A DNA stretch of 12,519 nucleotides, taken from the NCBI GenBank assembly GCA_025354845.1, contig JANXMD010000790.1:1-12519 (forward strand), written 5' to 3'. Below, piece by piece: positions 1-6,508 of this stretch (the first letter of the stretch is position 1; every line of letters starts with the position of its first letter). This DNA comes from Verrucomicrobiota bacterium. Lineage in GTDB: Bacteria > Verrucomicrobiota > Verrucomicrobiia > Limisphaerales > UBA9464. The translations under genes and the position numbers were made by a program. The notes under the pieces were generated by a model. The model had not been told where the DNA came from. It saw nothing but the letters and a program-made list of their open reading frames with translations, and did no database searches.

Positions 1-325
1 TCTGAAACCGATCGTAGTTAGAAGTGAGGTAGCGGGAGCGGCCGTCGACTAAATCCCTCCAATGGGATCGAAGCACACTGCTTGATGAACCGTGATCCCA
101 AGTTTCAACGAGGTCCGAATATTTCTCGAGTCGATAGTCGACCGTATAGATCCCGTAGTCGGAGGCCTTGGTGACAGTGGACGATCCTATGTCCCACAGG
201 GTCTTGAGAATCCCCGCCGCTTTGTCCACGAAAACCCAGTAGGATTCCGCGCGGGCGGCAGATGTGGTGATGAGGGGGAGGGTGATCCAGAGAAGTAGGC
301 TCAGGGTGAGTGAACGACGGTGCAT
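1..325 (-). CDS. Secreted hypothetical protein, N-terminal part (truncated by window edge)
   Basis: An open frame runs on the minus strand from ATG at 325-323 to base 1 without a stop (108 codons), so the gene continues beyond the window. A clear ribosome binding site, AAGGAG, lies 4 bases before the ATG. Residues 1-26 are a typical Sec signal peptide: a basic start (MHRRS), a hydrophobic core rich in Leu, Ile and Thr, and a likely cleavage site after SAARA. The visible mature part starts ESYWVFVDKAAG and is rich in aromatic and charged residues, with a Ser run near residues 85-88. I recognise no family. It is divergent from the permease gene to its right. The frame, signal peptide and binding site together make a real gene likely; its function is unknown. 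Confidence 0.75.
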   Translation of the reverse strand, partial: MHRRSLTLSLLLWITLPLITTSAARAESYWVFVDKAAGILKTLWDIGSSTVTKASDYGIYTVDYRLEKYSDLVETWDHGSSSSVLRSHWRDLVDGRSRYLTSNYDRFQ

Positions 326-329
326 GGGA

Positions 330-335
330 CTCCTT
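330..335 (-). promoter_or_regulatory. Shine-Dalgarno site AAGGAG
   Basis: AAGGAG reads on the minus strand four bases upstream of the ATG at 325. It is one of the few clear Shine-Dalgarno sequences in this window, and it fixes the start of the secreted hypothetical protein. Confidence 0.65.
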
Positions 336-660
336 GTGTTGGGAGGCGTCAGGGAACACGAACTGGCTGGCTGCCTATGGATCCAATCGCAGATCCGAAC
401 GGCTCGATGAACTCTGAAGCAGACCTCCTTGTTGACCCTACCAGTGAAGCGCCGCGGCTCAAAAACTGTCAATCCTGTGCGCGCGAAACTCAGGGGGGAC
501 GCAAAATCGGAGATCGAAGTTTGGAGAGGTCCCGTGCTTCAGCCACCTCGTTCGGAGTTCCGGCTTCAGACGGTCCGGAGCACTGGCATCTTGCCGGGGC
601 GATGGATTCAATTTGGAAGGCAGGAAAGAAGGATGGGAAAATACATAGACGCAAAAACGC

Positions 661-677
661 GAAGGTCTTGGACCTTC
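661..677. repeat. Perfect inverted repeat, 7-bp arms, 3-base loop
   Basis: GAAGGTC (661-667) and GACCTTC (671-677) are exact reverse complements around a TTG loop. No T-run follows on either strand, so a classical terminator is not supported. The position between divergent genes, about 100 bp before the permease start, would suit an operator or a structured leader, but nothing else in the sequence shows which. Confidence 0.45.
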
Positions 678-775
678 CCAATTCTCGGCCTGCGACCACC
701 GGTTGCTGAATTCTGGATACTGATCACCGATTTCAGCTCCGCGCGATTCCCCGCCTGACTTCTCTTCCCTCCCGG

Positions 776-2212
776 ATGGCGTCGTGGCAGGCTGGCCCAT
801 CCTCCATGACTTCCGCCGACTGGAAACTCATCGTCCTGGCCCTGGCGGCGATTGGCGCACTTGTGCTGCTGATTACCCGCTACAAGATGAACGCCTTCGT
901 GGCGCTGCTCCTGGCGTCGCTCATCGTAGGCGGCGGTGCCGTGTCCATGGGGCGTTCCTTCAAGGACGCCACAGGCAAGGAGGCGGTCTACACCATGCTC
1001 GCCGTCGCGAAGTCCTTTGCGGACGGGGTCGGGGCCACGCTCGGTGGCATCGCGGCGGTGATCGGCCTGGGGACCATGGTTGGCAGGCTGTTGGCTGAAT
1101 CCGGCGGGGCGGAAGTGCTCGCGCGTCGCTTCGCGGCGTTCTTCGGGCCCAAGCGGATTCAGTGGTGCATCATGGCCCTGGCCTTGGCGGTGGGTCTCAC
1201 CACTTGGTTTGCCGTCGGTCTCGTGCTGCTGCTGCCCATCCTGCTCACCCTAACGCACGAGACGAAGCAACCCTTCCTCCGCTTATTCCTACCGCTATTG
1301 TCGTGTCTCTCGGTGATGCACGGAGTGATGCCGCCGCACCCCGGACCCGTGGTTGCGGTGGAGGCACTCAAGGCAAACATGGGGCTGGTCCTGTTCTGGG
1401 GATTCGCCATCGGCATTCCCACTGCGGCCATTGCGGGACCTCTCTTCGCGACGTTCGCCATCCGCAGGGTGGAGGCGAATCCGCCGCCGATGCCGGTGCG
1501 CATCCGCACGGCTCAGTCCGGGTTTCGGCCTCCGGGTTTTTGGCTGACCCTGATTTCGATCCTCCTGCCGGTGATGCTGATGCTCGTGGCGACGGTGGCC
1601 GAACTCATACTGCCGAAGGGAAACCCGATCCGGGAAACCGCGACCTTCATCGGCAACCCGACCCTGGCGCTGCTCATCGCGGTGCTGTTGGCGTCGTGGT
1701 CGTTGGGAACCAATTGCGGTTACACGCGTGCCGAGGTCTGGAAGTTCACCGAGAGCTGCATCGCCACCGTGGGAATGACTCTTCTCGTCATTGGTGGTGG
1801 CGGCGGTTTTGCCCGGGTCTTGCGCGACAGTGGCGTGGCGGAATCCATCGGGCGCGCGGGGACCGAGGCGCATCTCCCGCCGTTGTTGTACGGGTGGCTG
1901 GTGTCCTCGTTCATTCGTGTCGCGACCGGATCCGCCACCGTGGCCATCACCACAGCGTCGGGTCTACTTGTCCCGGTCGTTCTGCAACATCCCGAGCTCA
2001 CGCCCTCACACGTGGCCTTGATCATCGTGGCGATCGGTTGTGGATCCCTTTTCCTCAGTCATTTGAATGATGCGGGATTCTGGATCGTGAAGGACTGCCT
2101 AGGACTCAGCGTGGGCCAGACCCTCCGGACGTGGACTGTTTGCGAAACCATCGTTGGGATCGCCGGCATGCTCCTTTCGCTCCTCGCCTACAATCTGATC
2201 CCGATTCACTAA
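776..2212 (+). CDS. GntP-family sugar-acid (gluconate-type) permease
   Basis: This is a 478-residue polytopic inner-membrane protein, somewhat longer than the roughly 440 residues of E. coli GntT. Family members import gluconate and related sugar acids by proton symport. Evidence: the N-terminal helix ending RYKMNAFVALLLAS (residues 35-48), the GLGTMVGRLLAESGGAEVLA segment (97-116), the signature HGVMPPHPGP (182-191), an ATGSATVAITTASG segment, and the C-terminal SHLNDAGFWIVKDCLGLS followed by a TWTVCET helix. These match GntP proteins along the whole length. ATG at 776 is the longest start. ATG at 806 (residue 11), just before the first helix, is equally plausible, and neither has a Shine-Dalgarno site. 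The exact substrate cannot be read from the sequence. The sugar isomerase gene downstream may act on the imported compound, but 373 bp separate the two. Confidence 0.93.
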   Translation: MASWQAGPSSMTSADWKLIVLALAAIGALVLLITRYKMNAFVALLLASLIVGGGAVSMGRSFKDATGKEAVYTMLAVAKSFADGVGATLGGIAAVIGLGTMVGRLLAESGGAEVLARRFAAFFGPKRIQWCIMALALAVGLTTWFAVGLVLLLPILLTLTHETKQPFLRLFLPLLSCLSVMHGVMPPHPGPVVAVEALKANMGLVLFWGFAIGIPTAAIAGPLFATFAIRRVEANPPPMPVRIRTAQSGFRPPGFWLTLISILLPVMLMLVATVAELILPKGNPIRETATFIGNPTLALLIAVLLASWSLGTNCGYTRAEVWKFTESCIATVGMTLLVIGGGGGFARVLRDSGVAESIGRAGTEAHLPPLLYGWLVSSFIRVATGSATVAITTASGLLVPVVLQHPELTPSHVALIIVAIGCGSLFLSHLNDAGFWIVKDCLGLSVGQTLRTWTVCETIVGIAGMLLSLLAYNLIPIH

Positions 2213-2585
2213 GAGTGCGAGAGTGCGTCTGAGAATTGGGAAGGGTCCTGCGGCGAGGGATTTTGACTTCTGCCGAGGCGACGAGGTCCGAGCATCCCCG
2301 CAGTGGGCTGTAAGGACTGAGTCAACGAAGGCAGAAGACAAAAGCACTGCCGCCCGGAGGGTTGCTGAGGAAAACGCCGGCTGGTCCCGCGCCAGCGGGA
2401 TTGCTCCTCGGTCACAGCCTCATAGGGCTGCTCCCTCGTCGCGCCTCGCCATCCAGCCCTTTCCCCAACAACAGGGCCCTTCCGAATTTTCAGACGCGCT
2501 CCAAGGGGACCGACGCGGTGGTAGTGGTTGGGGGCGTCGGTGTGGTGGGCGAGACTTTTTCTTTCCAGTCGGCGCGGATTGGCGC
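2213..2585. other. Intergenic stretch with structured repeats, no gene
   Basis: The stretch lies between the permease stop and the isomerase start. The plus-strand frame is open from a GTG at 2223 into the isomerase, but the residues it would add are Arg/Ser/Gly-rich, low in hydrophobic residues, and sit upstream of a good signal peptide. I therefore treat the frame as accidental. The left half contains two large imperfect inverted repeats (2261-2343 and 2365-2411). The right half ends in a pyrimidine-rich tract (2555-2566) about 20 bases before the isomerase start. I see no terminator with a T-run after the permease. Confidence 0.55.
2261..2411. repeat. Compound imperfect inverted repeats (possible REP/MITE-like element)
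   Basis: TTTTGACTTCTGCC (2261-2274) and GGCAGAAGACAAAA (2330-2343) pair at 13 of 14 positions. Inside them, GACGAGGTCC (2280-2289) pairs at 7 of 10 positions with GGACTGAGTC (2314-2323), giving one long imperfect hairpin. A second dyad follows: CTGAGGA (2365-2371) with TCCTCGG (2405-2411, one wobble pair) enclosing GCTGG (2380-2384) and CCAGC (2392-2396) around a 7-base loop. Such stacked dyads in a non-coding gap resemble dispersed palindromic elements. Only one copy is visible here, so the repeat status is an inference. Confidence 0.4.
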
Positions 2586-3494
2586 ATGGGATTGGCCATG
2601 CATCCCTCTCGTCGCGCTTTCCTTTCCACCCTGCCTGCCTTGGCCGCGGTTCCGGCCGTGCTAACCGGTGCGCAGTCTCCGGGGGCGACTCCAGTGTCCT
2701 CTGCGCCCGCGTCCTCCCGGCGGTCCCTGCTCAAGTTGGGACTGGTGACCTACAATCTCGCCAAGGACTGGGATGTCGCGACGGTCATCAAGAATTGCAC
2801 CGAGGCGAAGTTCGACGGTGTGGAGCTTCGCACCACCCACGGGCACAAGGTGGAGGTGGCTCTGACCCTGGCCGAACGTTTGGAAGTGAAGCGCCGGTTC
2901 GCCGAATCGCCGGTGCAGTTAATGGGTCTTGGGAGTGCTTTCGATTACCACACCCCGGATGCCGCCAAGCTCCGGGCGGACATTGCCGCCACCAAGGAGT
3001 ACATTGTCCTCGCGAGGGACGTCGGAGCGACCGGGGTGAAGGTCCGTCCGAACGGGTTGCCGAAGGAGGTGCCGATCGAGAAGACGCTGGAACAGATCGG
3101 CCGCTCGTTGCGGGAAATCGGAGAATTCGCCGCCGACCACGGACAGCAGATCCGTCTGGAGGTCCACGGACCGGGAACCTCGTTGGTGCCCCACATCGAG
3201 ACCATCCTGAAGGTTGCGAACCACCCGGCGGTGGGGGCCTGCTGGAATTCGAATCAGAGTGACCTGGATGGCGATGGCTTCGACGCCAACTTCGACCGAC
3301 TCAAAGGGAAGATCTACTCGGTCCACATGCGCGACCTGTACCTGGAGGAGTACCCATTTGGCCGGTTGCTGCGGCGCCTGGTGGAGTCGGGATTCCGTGG
3401 ATACACCATGGCCGAAATCCCGGAGAGCCAGGATCCGGTGCGGGTCATGCGCTATTTTCGGGGCCTCTGGCTGGCCTATCAGGGACTTTTATAG
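2586..3494 (+). CDS. Exported sugar phosphate isomerase/epimerase-like TIM barrel protein
   Basis: The 302-residue protein has a Tat-like signal at its N-terminus: MHPSRRAFL followed by a hydrophobic Ala/Leu/Pro stretch (residues 5-28). A Pro/Ser/Ala linker then leads to an AP-endonuclease-2-type (xylose isomerase-like) barrel from about residue 50. Expected metal or substrate residues are present on successive strands: Glu80 in GVELR, Glu192 in LEVHG, the CWNSNQSD segment (219-226), His248 in VHMRD and Glu277 in MAEIPES. Members isomerise or epimerise sugars and derivatives such as inosose; the substrate here cannot be told. Starts at 2586 and 2598 (four residues shorter) are both possible. 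The second places Met directly before HPSRR. Neither has a Shine-Dalgarno site. A longer frame to 2223 exists but would bury the signal peptide. A second SRRSLLK at 45-51 lies against the first strand and is probably coincidental. Confidence 0.88.
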   Translation: MGLAMHPSRRAFLSTLPALAAVPAVLTGAQSPGATPVSSAPASSRRSLLKLGLVTYNLAKDWDVATVIKNCTEAKFDGVELRTTHGHKVEVALTLAERLEVKRRFAESPVQLMGLGSAFDYHTPDAAKLRADIAATKEYIVLARDVGATGVKVRPNGLPKEVPIEKTLEQIGRSLREIGEFAADHGQQIRLEVHGPGTSLVPHIETILKVANHPAVGACWNSNQSDLDGDGFDANFDRLKGKIYSVHMRDLYLEEYPFGRLLRRLVESGFRGYTMAEIPESQDPVRVMRYFRGLWLAYQGLL

Positions 3495-3512
3495 TTCGCC
3501 GGACTTTCCCGT

Positions 3513-3539
3513 TTGACTTCCTCTGTTCACGCGCATAAA
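3513..3539 (+). promoter_or_regulatory. Candidate promoter of the blaI-like gene
   Basis: TTGACT at 3513-3518 is a good -35 match. CATAAA at 3534-3539 (15-bp spacing) or TAAACG at 3536-3541 (17-bp spacing) are possible but weak -10 boxes. The inverted repeat described next covers this -10 region, which is where a repressor operator would be expected. This is a reading by eye only. Confidence 0.3.
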
Positions 3540-3545
3540 CGTGAA
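3526..3545. promoter_or_regulatory. Candidate operator dyad upstream of blaI-like gene
   Basis: TTCACG (3526-3531) and CGTGAA (3540-3545) form a perfect 6-bp inverted repeat with an 8-base spacer (cgcataaa), about 45 bp before the start codon and over the putative -10 box. BlaI/MecI-type repressors bind short dyads in their own promoters and autoregulate. The sequence does not match the staphylococcal TACA-nn-TGTA core, so the assignment rests on position and symmetry. AACGT also recurs at 3538, 3560 and 3569, the last two as a 9-bp-spaced direct repeat AACGTC. Confidence 0.35.
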
Positions 3546-3588
3546 TTGTAACTCAGCGCAACGTCAGTAACGTCTGCCTCTTCCTTTC

Positions 3589-3957
3589 ATGGCTACGATT
3601 CCAAGGATCTCTGAAACCGAGTGGGAAATCATGCGAGTGGTCTGGGCGCGGAACCCGGTGACCGCTGCTGAGATCATCGACGAGTTGTCCAAGTCGGATC
3701 CCACTTGGCATCCCGTCACTGCCAAGACGCTTCTAAACCGACTAGTCAAGAAAGGAGCTCTCGGCTACGACTTGGATGGCCGTGCGTACGTGTATCGGGC
3801 CCTGGTCCGTGAGCGCGACTGCGTGAACGCTGTGAGTTCCTCCTTTCTTGACCGAGTTTTTGGGGGGTCGCTGTCGACCATGGTCGCCCATTTTGTCGAG
3901 AACCGGAAGCTTTCGCCCAAGCAGGTGAAGGAGCTCCGCAAGATGTTGGACGAGTAA
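3589..3957 (+). CDS. BlaI/MecI/CopY-family transcriptional repressor
   Basis: The 122-residue protein is the usual length for the family. The N-terminal winged helix begins with the characteristic ISETEWEIMRVVWA (residues 7-20). It continues through VTAAEIIDEL and the recognition-helix region WHPVTAKTLLNRLVKKGALG to a wing with GRAYVYRALV. The C-terminal dimerisation part ends LSPKQVKELRKMLDE. Such repressors are released from DNA when a partner M56 protease is activated. In S. aureus BlaI the cut is at Asn101-Phe102, and here that position is His101-Phe102 (AHFVEN), so the Phe is kept and the Asn is not. The M56 gene starts 57 bp downstream on the same strand, giving the usual blaI-blaR pair. 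The ATG directly follows a pyrimidine run, with no Shine-Dalgarno site. Confidence 0.93.
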   Translation: MATIPRISETEWEIMRVVWARNPVTAAEIIDELSKSDPTWHPVTAKTLLNRLVKKGALGYDLDGRAYVYRALVRERDCVNAVSSSFLDRVFGGSLSTMVAHFVENRKLSPKQVKELRKMLDE

Positions 3958-4014
3958 CTCTGGTACCGGGTTTCGGCCCGGAACTTGCTTAGTGCGGCCT
4001 GATTTTCTGCCGCC

Positions 4015-5058
4015 ATGAACAGTTCGCCCCTCGTCGATTTCCTGGCCCAACTGGCCATTGCCTCCGGTCAGGCATCGGTGCTGGCCGCGGCGGTCTGGGG
4101 GGTATGCCGACTGCTCGGGGATCATCTGTCCGCCCGCTGGCGCTGCCGGCTGTGGTTGTTGGTGGTGGTCCGGTTGGCGCTGCCGGTCTCACTGCCGAGT
4201 CCGGTCAGTCTGTTCAATCTCATTGGAGCGCCGGTGCGTCTCACCAGTCCGGACGCCGTTCCATTCTGGCTTCCTGAGGAGCTCGCTGGGCAGTTCTTTC
4301 ATGGATTAGAGCTGCCCTGGGTGGGCTGGATCTGGATGACGGTCACCTCAATCCTCTGGCTGCGGCTGGTGGTCTCCTGGCTGATGACCGTCTGGATCCG
4401 GGCCACCGCGCGGCCCACGGATTCCTGGGAAGTGTGGCTGCTTCTCCAAGAGTGCAAGGAGGTGCTGGGTTTGGGCGTTCCGGTCGCCATCCTGGAATCG
4501 GCCCGGGTGAGGACACCATGCCTCCTAGGCTTTCTACGGCCCCGTCTGATTCTTCCCTTTGGCTTGCGGGGGGAATTGTCCAAGAACGAGTTGCGACTGG
4601 TGTTCCTGCATGAACTGGCACATTTGCAGCGTCGGGACCTGGCCATGAACTGGCTGCTGGCTGCGGTGGAAATTGTCCACTGGTTCAACCCGCTGGCCTG
4701 GCTGGTGACGCGCCGACTCCGCGAGGATCGTGAAGAGGCCTGCGACGCCTGCGCGCTCGACGCCCGTCCGGAAGACACGCGGGAATACGCACTGACCCTC
4801 TTGAAGCTTCTAGAACGCGGGGGGACGGCGCCCGGAGATGAGATACCCGCCATGTCGGCCGGCGCGTTGGGGAACTCGACCGACGATCTTGCGCCGTTGG
4901 TGCATCGGATTCGTGCCATTTCCAAGCACCGGCCCCACGGTCGGACCTGGGTCGTGGGGTTCTGCACCTGGCTGGCCTTGGCGTGTGTCGGATTGACCGA
5001 CGCCGAGCCGCGTCCGGCCTCCGACGTTCCGGGTGTCCCATCCGTCGAACGGGGCTGA
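4015..5058 (+). CDS. M56-family BlaR1-like membrane zinc metalloprotease
   Basis: The 347-residue polytopic protein has hydrophobic segments near 11-33, 46-66, 103-128 and 311-327. Between the last two is the zinc protease domain: a RTPCLLGFLRPRLILPF strand region (166-182), the catalytic HELAH at 199-203, RRDL immediately after, a membrane-like WLLAAVEIVHWFNPLAWL (213-230), and the downstream EEACD (240-244) that supplies the likely third zinc ligand. In the BlaR1/MecR1 family this protease senses a ligand and inactivates the partner BlaI repressor. After the last helix only about 20 residues remain, so there is no penicillin-binding sensor domain; the trigger must differ or involve another protein. 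It follows the repressor gene closely, and its end overlaps the longest reading of mpl. Confidence 0.92.
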   Translation: MNSSPLVDFLAQLAIASGQASVLAAAVWGVCRLLGDHLSARWRCRLWLLVVVRLALPVSLPSPVSLFNLIGAPVRLTSPDAVPFWLPEELAGQFFHGLELPWVGWIWMTVTSILWLRLVVSWLMTVWIRATARPTDSWEVWLLLQECKEVLGLGVPVAILESARVRTPCLLGFLRPRLILPFGLRGELSKNELRLVFLHELAHLQRRDLAMNWLLAAVEIVHWFNPLAWLVTRRLREDREEACDACALDARPEDTREYALTLLKLLERGGTAPGDEIPAMSAGALGNSTDDLAPLVHRIRAISKHRPHGRTWVVGFCTWLALACVGLTDAEPRPASDVPGVPSVERG

Positions 5059-6508
5059 CGCGGAAACACCGGGTTTTTCTTCCTTTCCGGCGGTGAATTC
5101 CCACGCTCACCGCGTGCTCAGCGATTTCAAGAGTGTTCACTTCATCGGGATTGGAGGCACCGCCATGGCCAGCGCGGCGGTTGCCATGCAGGAGCGTGGG
5201 TACTCAGTCAGCGGGTCCGACCAGCAGGTGATTTACCCGCCGATGTCCACCTTCCTCGCCTCGCGTGGGATCGGTGTGCGCTGCGGCTACAGCGAGGCAA
5301 ATCTCTCGCACCAGCCCGACCTCGTCGTCATTGGCAATGCCATCTCACGTGGCAATCCCGAGGCCGAGCATGTCTTGGATCACAAGCTCCGCTATTGCTC
5401 GCTACCAGAGCTGCTCAAGGAGTGCTTCATTCGCGGCAAGCGCTCACTGGTGGTAACCGGCACCCATGGCAAGACCACCACGACTTCGCTGCTGGCCTGG
5501 GTTTTCGAGACCGCCGGCCTGAATCCGTCGTTCCTCATCGGGGGGATCCCCGGCAACTTCGGTCAGGGTGCCCGGTTCACCGATTCCGAGTGGTTCATCC
5601 TGGAGGGCGACGAATACGACACGGCGTTTTTCGACAAGCGCAGCAAGTTCGTCCACTACCTGCCCGAGGTGGGCATCATCAATAACCTGGAGATGGACCA
5701 TGCCGACATCTTCAGTTCACTGGCCGAAATCCAGCTTTCCTTCCAGCGCTTCATCCAGCTGATCCCGCGCAATGGCCTTCTTCTGGGCAACGGCGATGAA
5801 CCGAATCTGGGTCGCCTGCTGGCGGCGCGGCATTGTCCGGTGAAGCGCTTCGGGCTAGGCGCGAATAACGACATTCGGGGCGGCGGCTTGGTGCTGCGGC
5901 CCGACGGGTCGGAGTTCCAGTTCGGCGACACCCGTTTTACGCTGCCGCTGATTGGGGAGTTCAACGTGCGCAACGCGCTGGCAGTGGCGGCCTGCGCGCG
6001 ACACTGTGGCGTGACCGACGCCCACATTCAGCGCGCCTTCTCGTCCTTTCAGGGCATCCAGCGTCGCATGGAAGTGCGCGGCGAAGTGCGCGGCATCGCG
6101 GTGGTTGACGATTTTGGCCACCATCCGACGGCGATCCGCGAGACGCTGCGGGCGTTGCGCGTGCGGTTTCCGGGACGTCGTCTTTGGGCGGTTTTCGAAC
6201 CGCGCTCCAACACCACTCGGAGAAACGTGTTCCAGACCGAACTCGTGGATGCGCTCGAACGGGCCGACCGGATCGTGGTGGCCGAAGTGGCGCGACTCGA
6301 GCAGCTGCCGCCCGAGGAACGGTTGAATCCGGACAAACTGATGCAGGATCTGCGTCTCGCCGGTCGGCCAGCCGCCTACCTCCCGACGGTGGACGCCATC
6401 GTCGAGCACGTGGTGGCGGGTGCCGAGACCGGCGACGTGATCTGCGTGTTCAGTAACGGTGGATTCGGCGGCATCCACGACCGCCTGCTCAAACAGTTGG
6501 CGGCGTGA
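5033..6508 (+). CDS. mpl: UDP-N-acetylmuramate:L-alanyl-gamma-D-glutamyl-meso-DAP ligase (murein recycling)
   Basis: Mpl is a cytoplasmic ATP-dependent Mur ligase. It joins recovered L-Ala-gamma-D-Glu-meso-DAP tripeptide to UDP-MurNAc, bypassing MurC, MurD and MurE. The 491-residue translation matches throughout: Rossmann HFIGIGGTAM (36-45), GSDQQVIYPPMST, GNAISRGNPEAE, P-loop TGTHGKTT (142-149), IGGIPGNFG, EGDEYDTAFFDKRSKF (191-206), INNLEMDHADIF, DDFGHHPTAI (359-368), FEPRSNT (388-394) and the C-terminal SNGGFGGIHDRLL. EGDEYDTAFFDKRSKFVHY separates it from MurC. The longest start is GTG at 5033, overlapping the M56 gene by 26 bases. GTG at 5093 or 5114 fits the usual Mpl N-terminus as well or better, so the start is uncertain. 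The gene ends tail-to-tail with the GT9 gene, with a 20-base overlap. Confidence 0.95.
   Translation: MSHPSNGADAETPGFSSFPAVNSHAHRVLSDFKSVHFIGIGGTAMASAAVAMQERGYSVSGSDQQVIYPPMSTFLASRGIGVRCGYSEANLSHQPDLVVIGNAISRGNPEAEHVLDHKLRYCSLPELLKECFIRGKRSLVVTGTHGKTTTTSLLAWVFETAGLNPSFLIGGIPGNFGQGARFTDSEWFILEGDEYDTAFFDKRSKFVHYLPEVGIINNLEMDHADIFSSLAEIQLSFQRFIQLIPRNGLLLGNGDEPNLGRLLAARHCPVKRFGLGANNDIRGGGLVLRPDGSEFQFGDTRFTLPLIGEFNVRNALAVAACARHCGVTDAHIQRAFSSFQGIQRRMEVRGEVRGIAVVDDFGHHPTAIRETLRALRVRFPGRRLWAVFEPRSNTTRRNVFQTELVDALERADRIVVAEVARLEQLPPEERLNPDKLMQDLRLAGRPAAYLPTVDAIVEHVVAGAETGDVICVFSNGGFGGIHDRLLKQLAA

Larger units (their letters stand above)
326..775. other. Gene-free divergent intergenic stretch
   Basis: No open frame here looks like a protein: the candidates are short, overlap on both strands, and their translations lack domain or signal features. 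The stretch separates the leftward secreted-protein gene from the rightward permease gene, so it should carry both promoters, but I see no convincing -35/-10 pair. Bases from about 600 to 730 are more AT-rich than the flanking genes and include a perfect hairpin at 661-677. A pyrimidine-only run (759-773) sits just before the permease start. The rest has the look of a non-coding structured spacer. Confidence 0.5.

Noticed and set aside
92..359. Short open frames in the first 360 bases other than the minus-strand partial gene
   Set aside because: They overlap the frame that has a ribosome site and a signal peptide, and their translations look random.
320..800. Small open frames on both strands before the permease
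   Set aside because: Several mutually overlapping frames, none with a ribosome site, hydrophobic segment or recognisable motif.
1162..2070. Long plus-strand frame of 302 codons inside the permease gene
   Set aside because: A His/Arg/Gly-rich shadow of a high-GC gene whose own frame matches GntP from end to end.
2223..2585. N-terminal extension of the isomerase gene from a GTG at 2223
   Set aside because: The added 121 residues are low-complexity, Arg/Ser/Gly-rich, and precede a good Tat-type signal peptide. The DNA is better explained by inverted repeats.
3966..3981. CCGGG-N6-CCCGG dyad between the blaI-like and M56 genes as a terminator
   Set aside because: The stem is only 5 bp with no T-run, and it lies between two genes expected to be co-transcribed.
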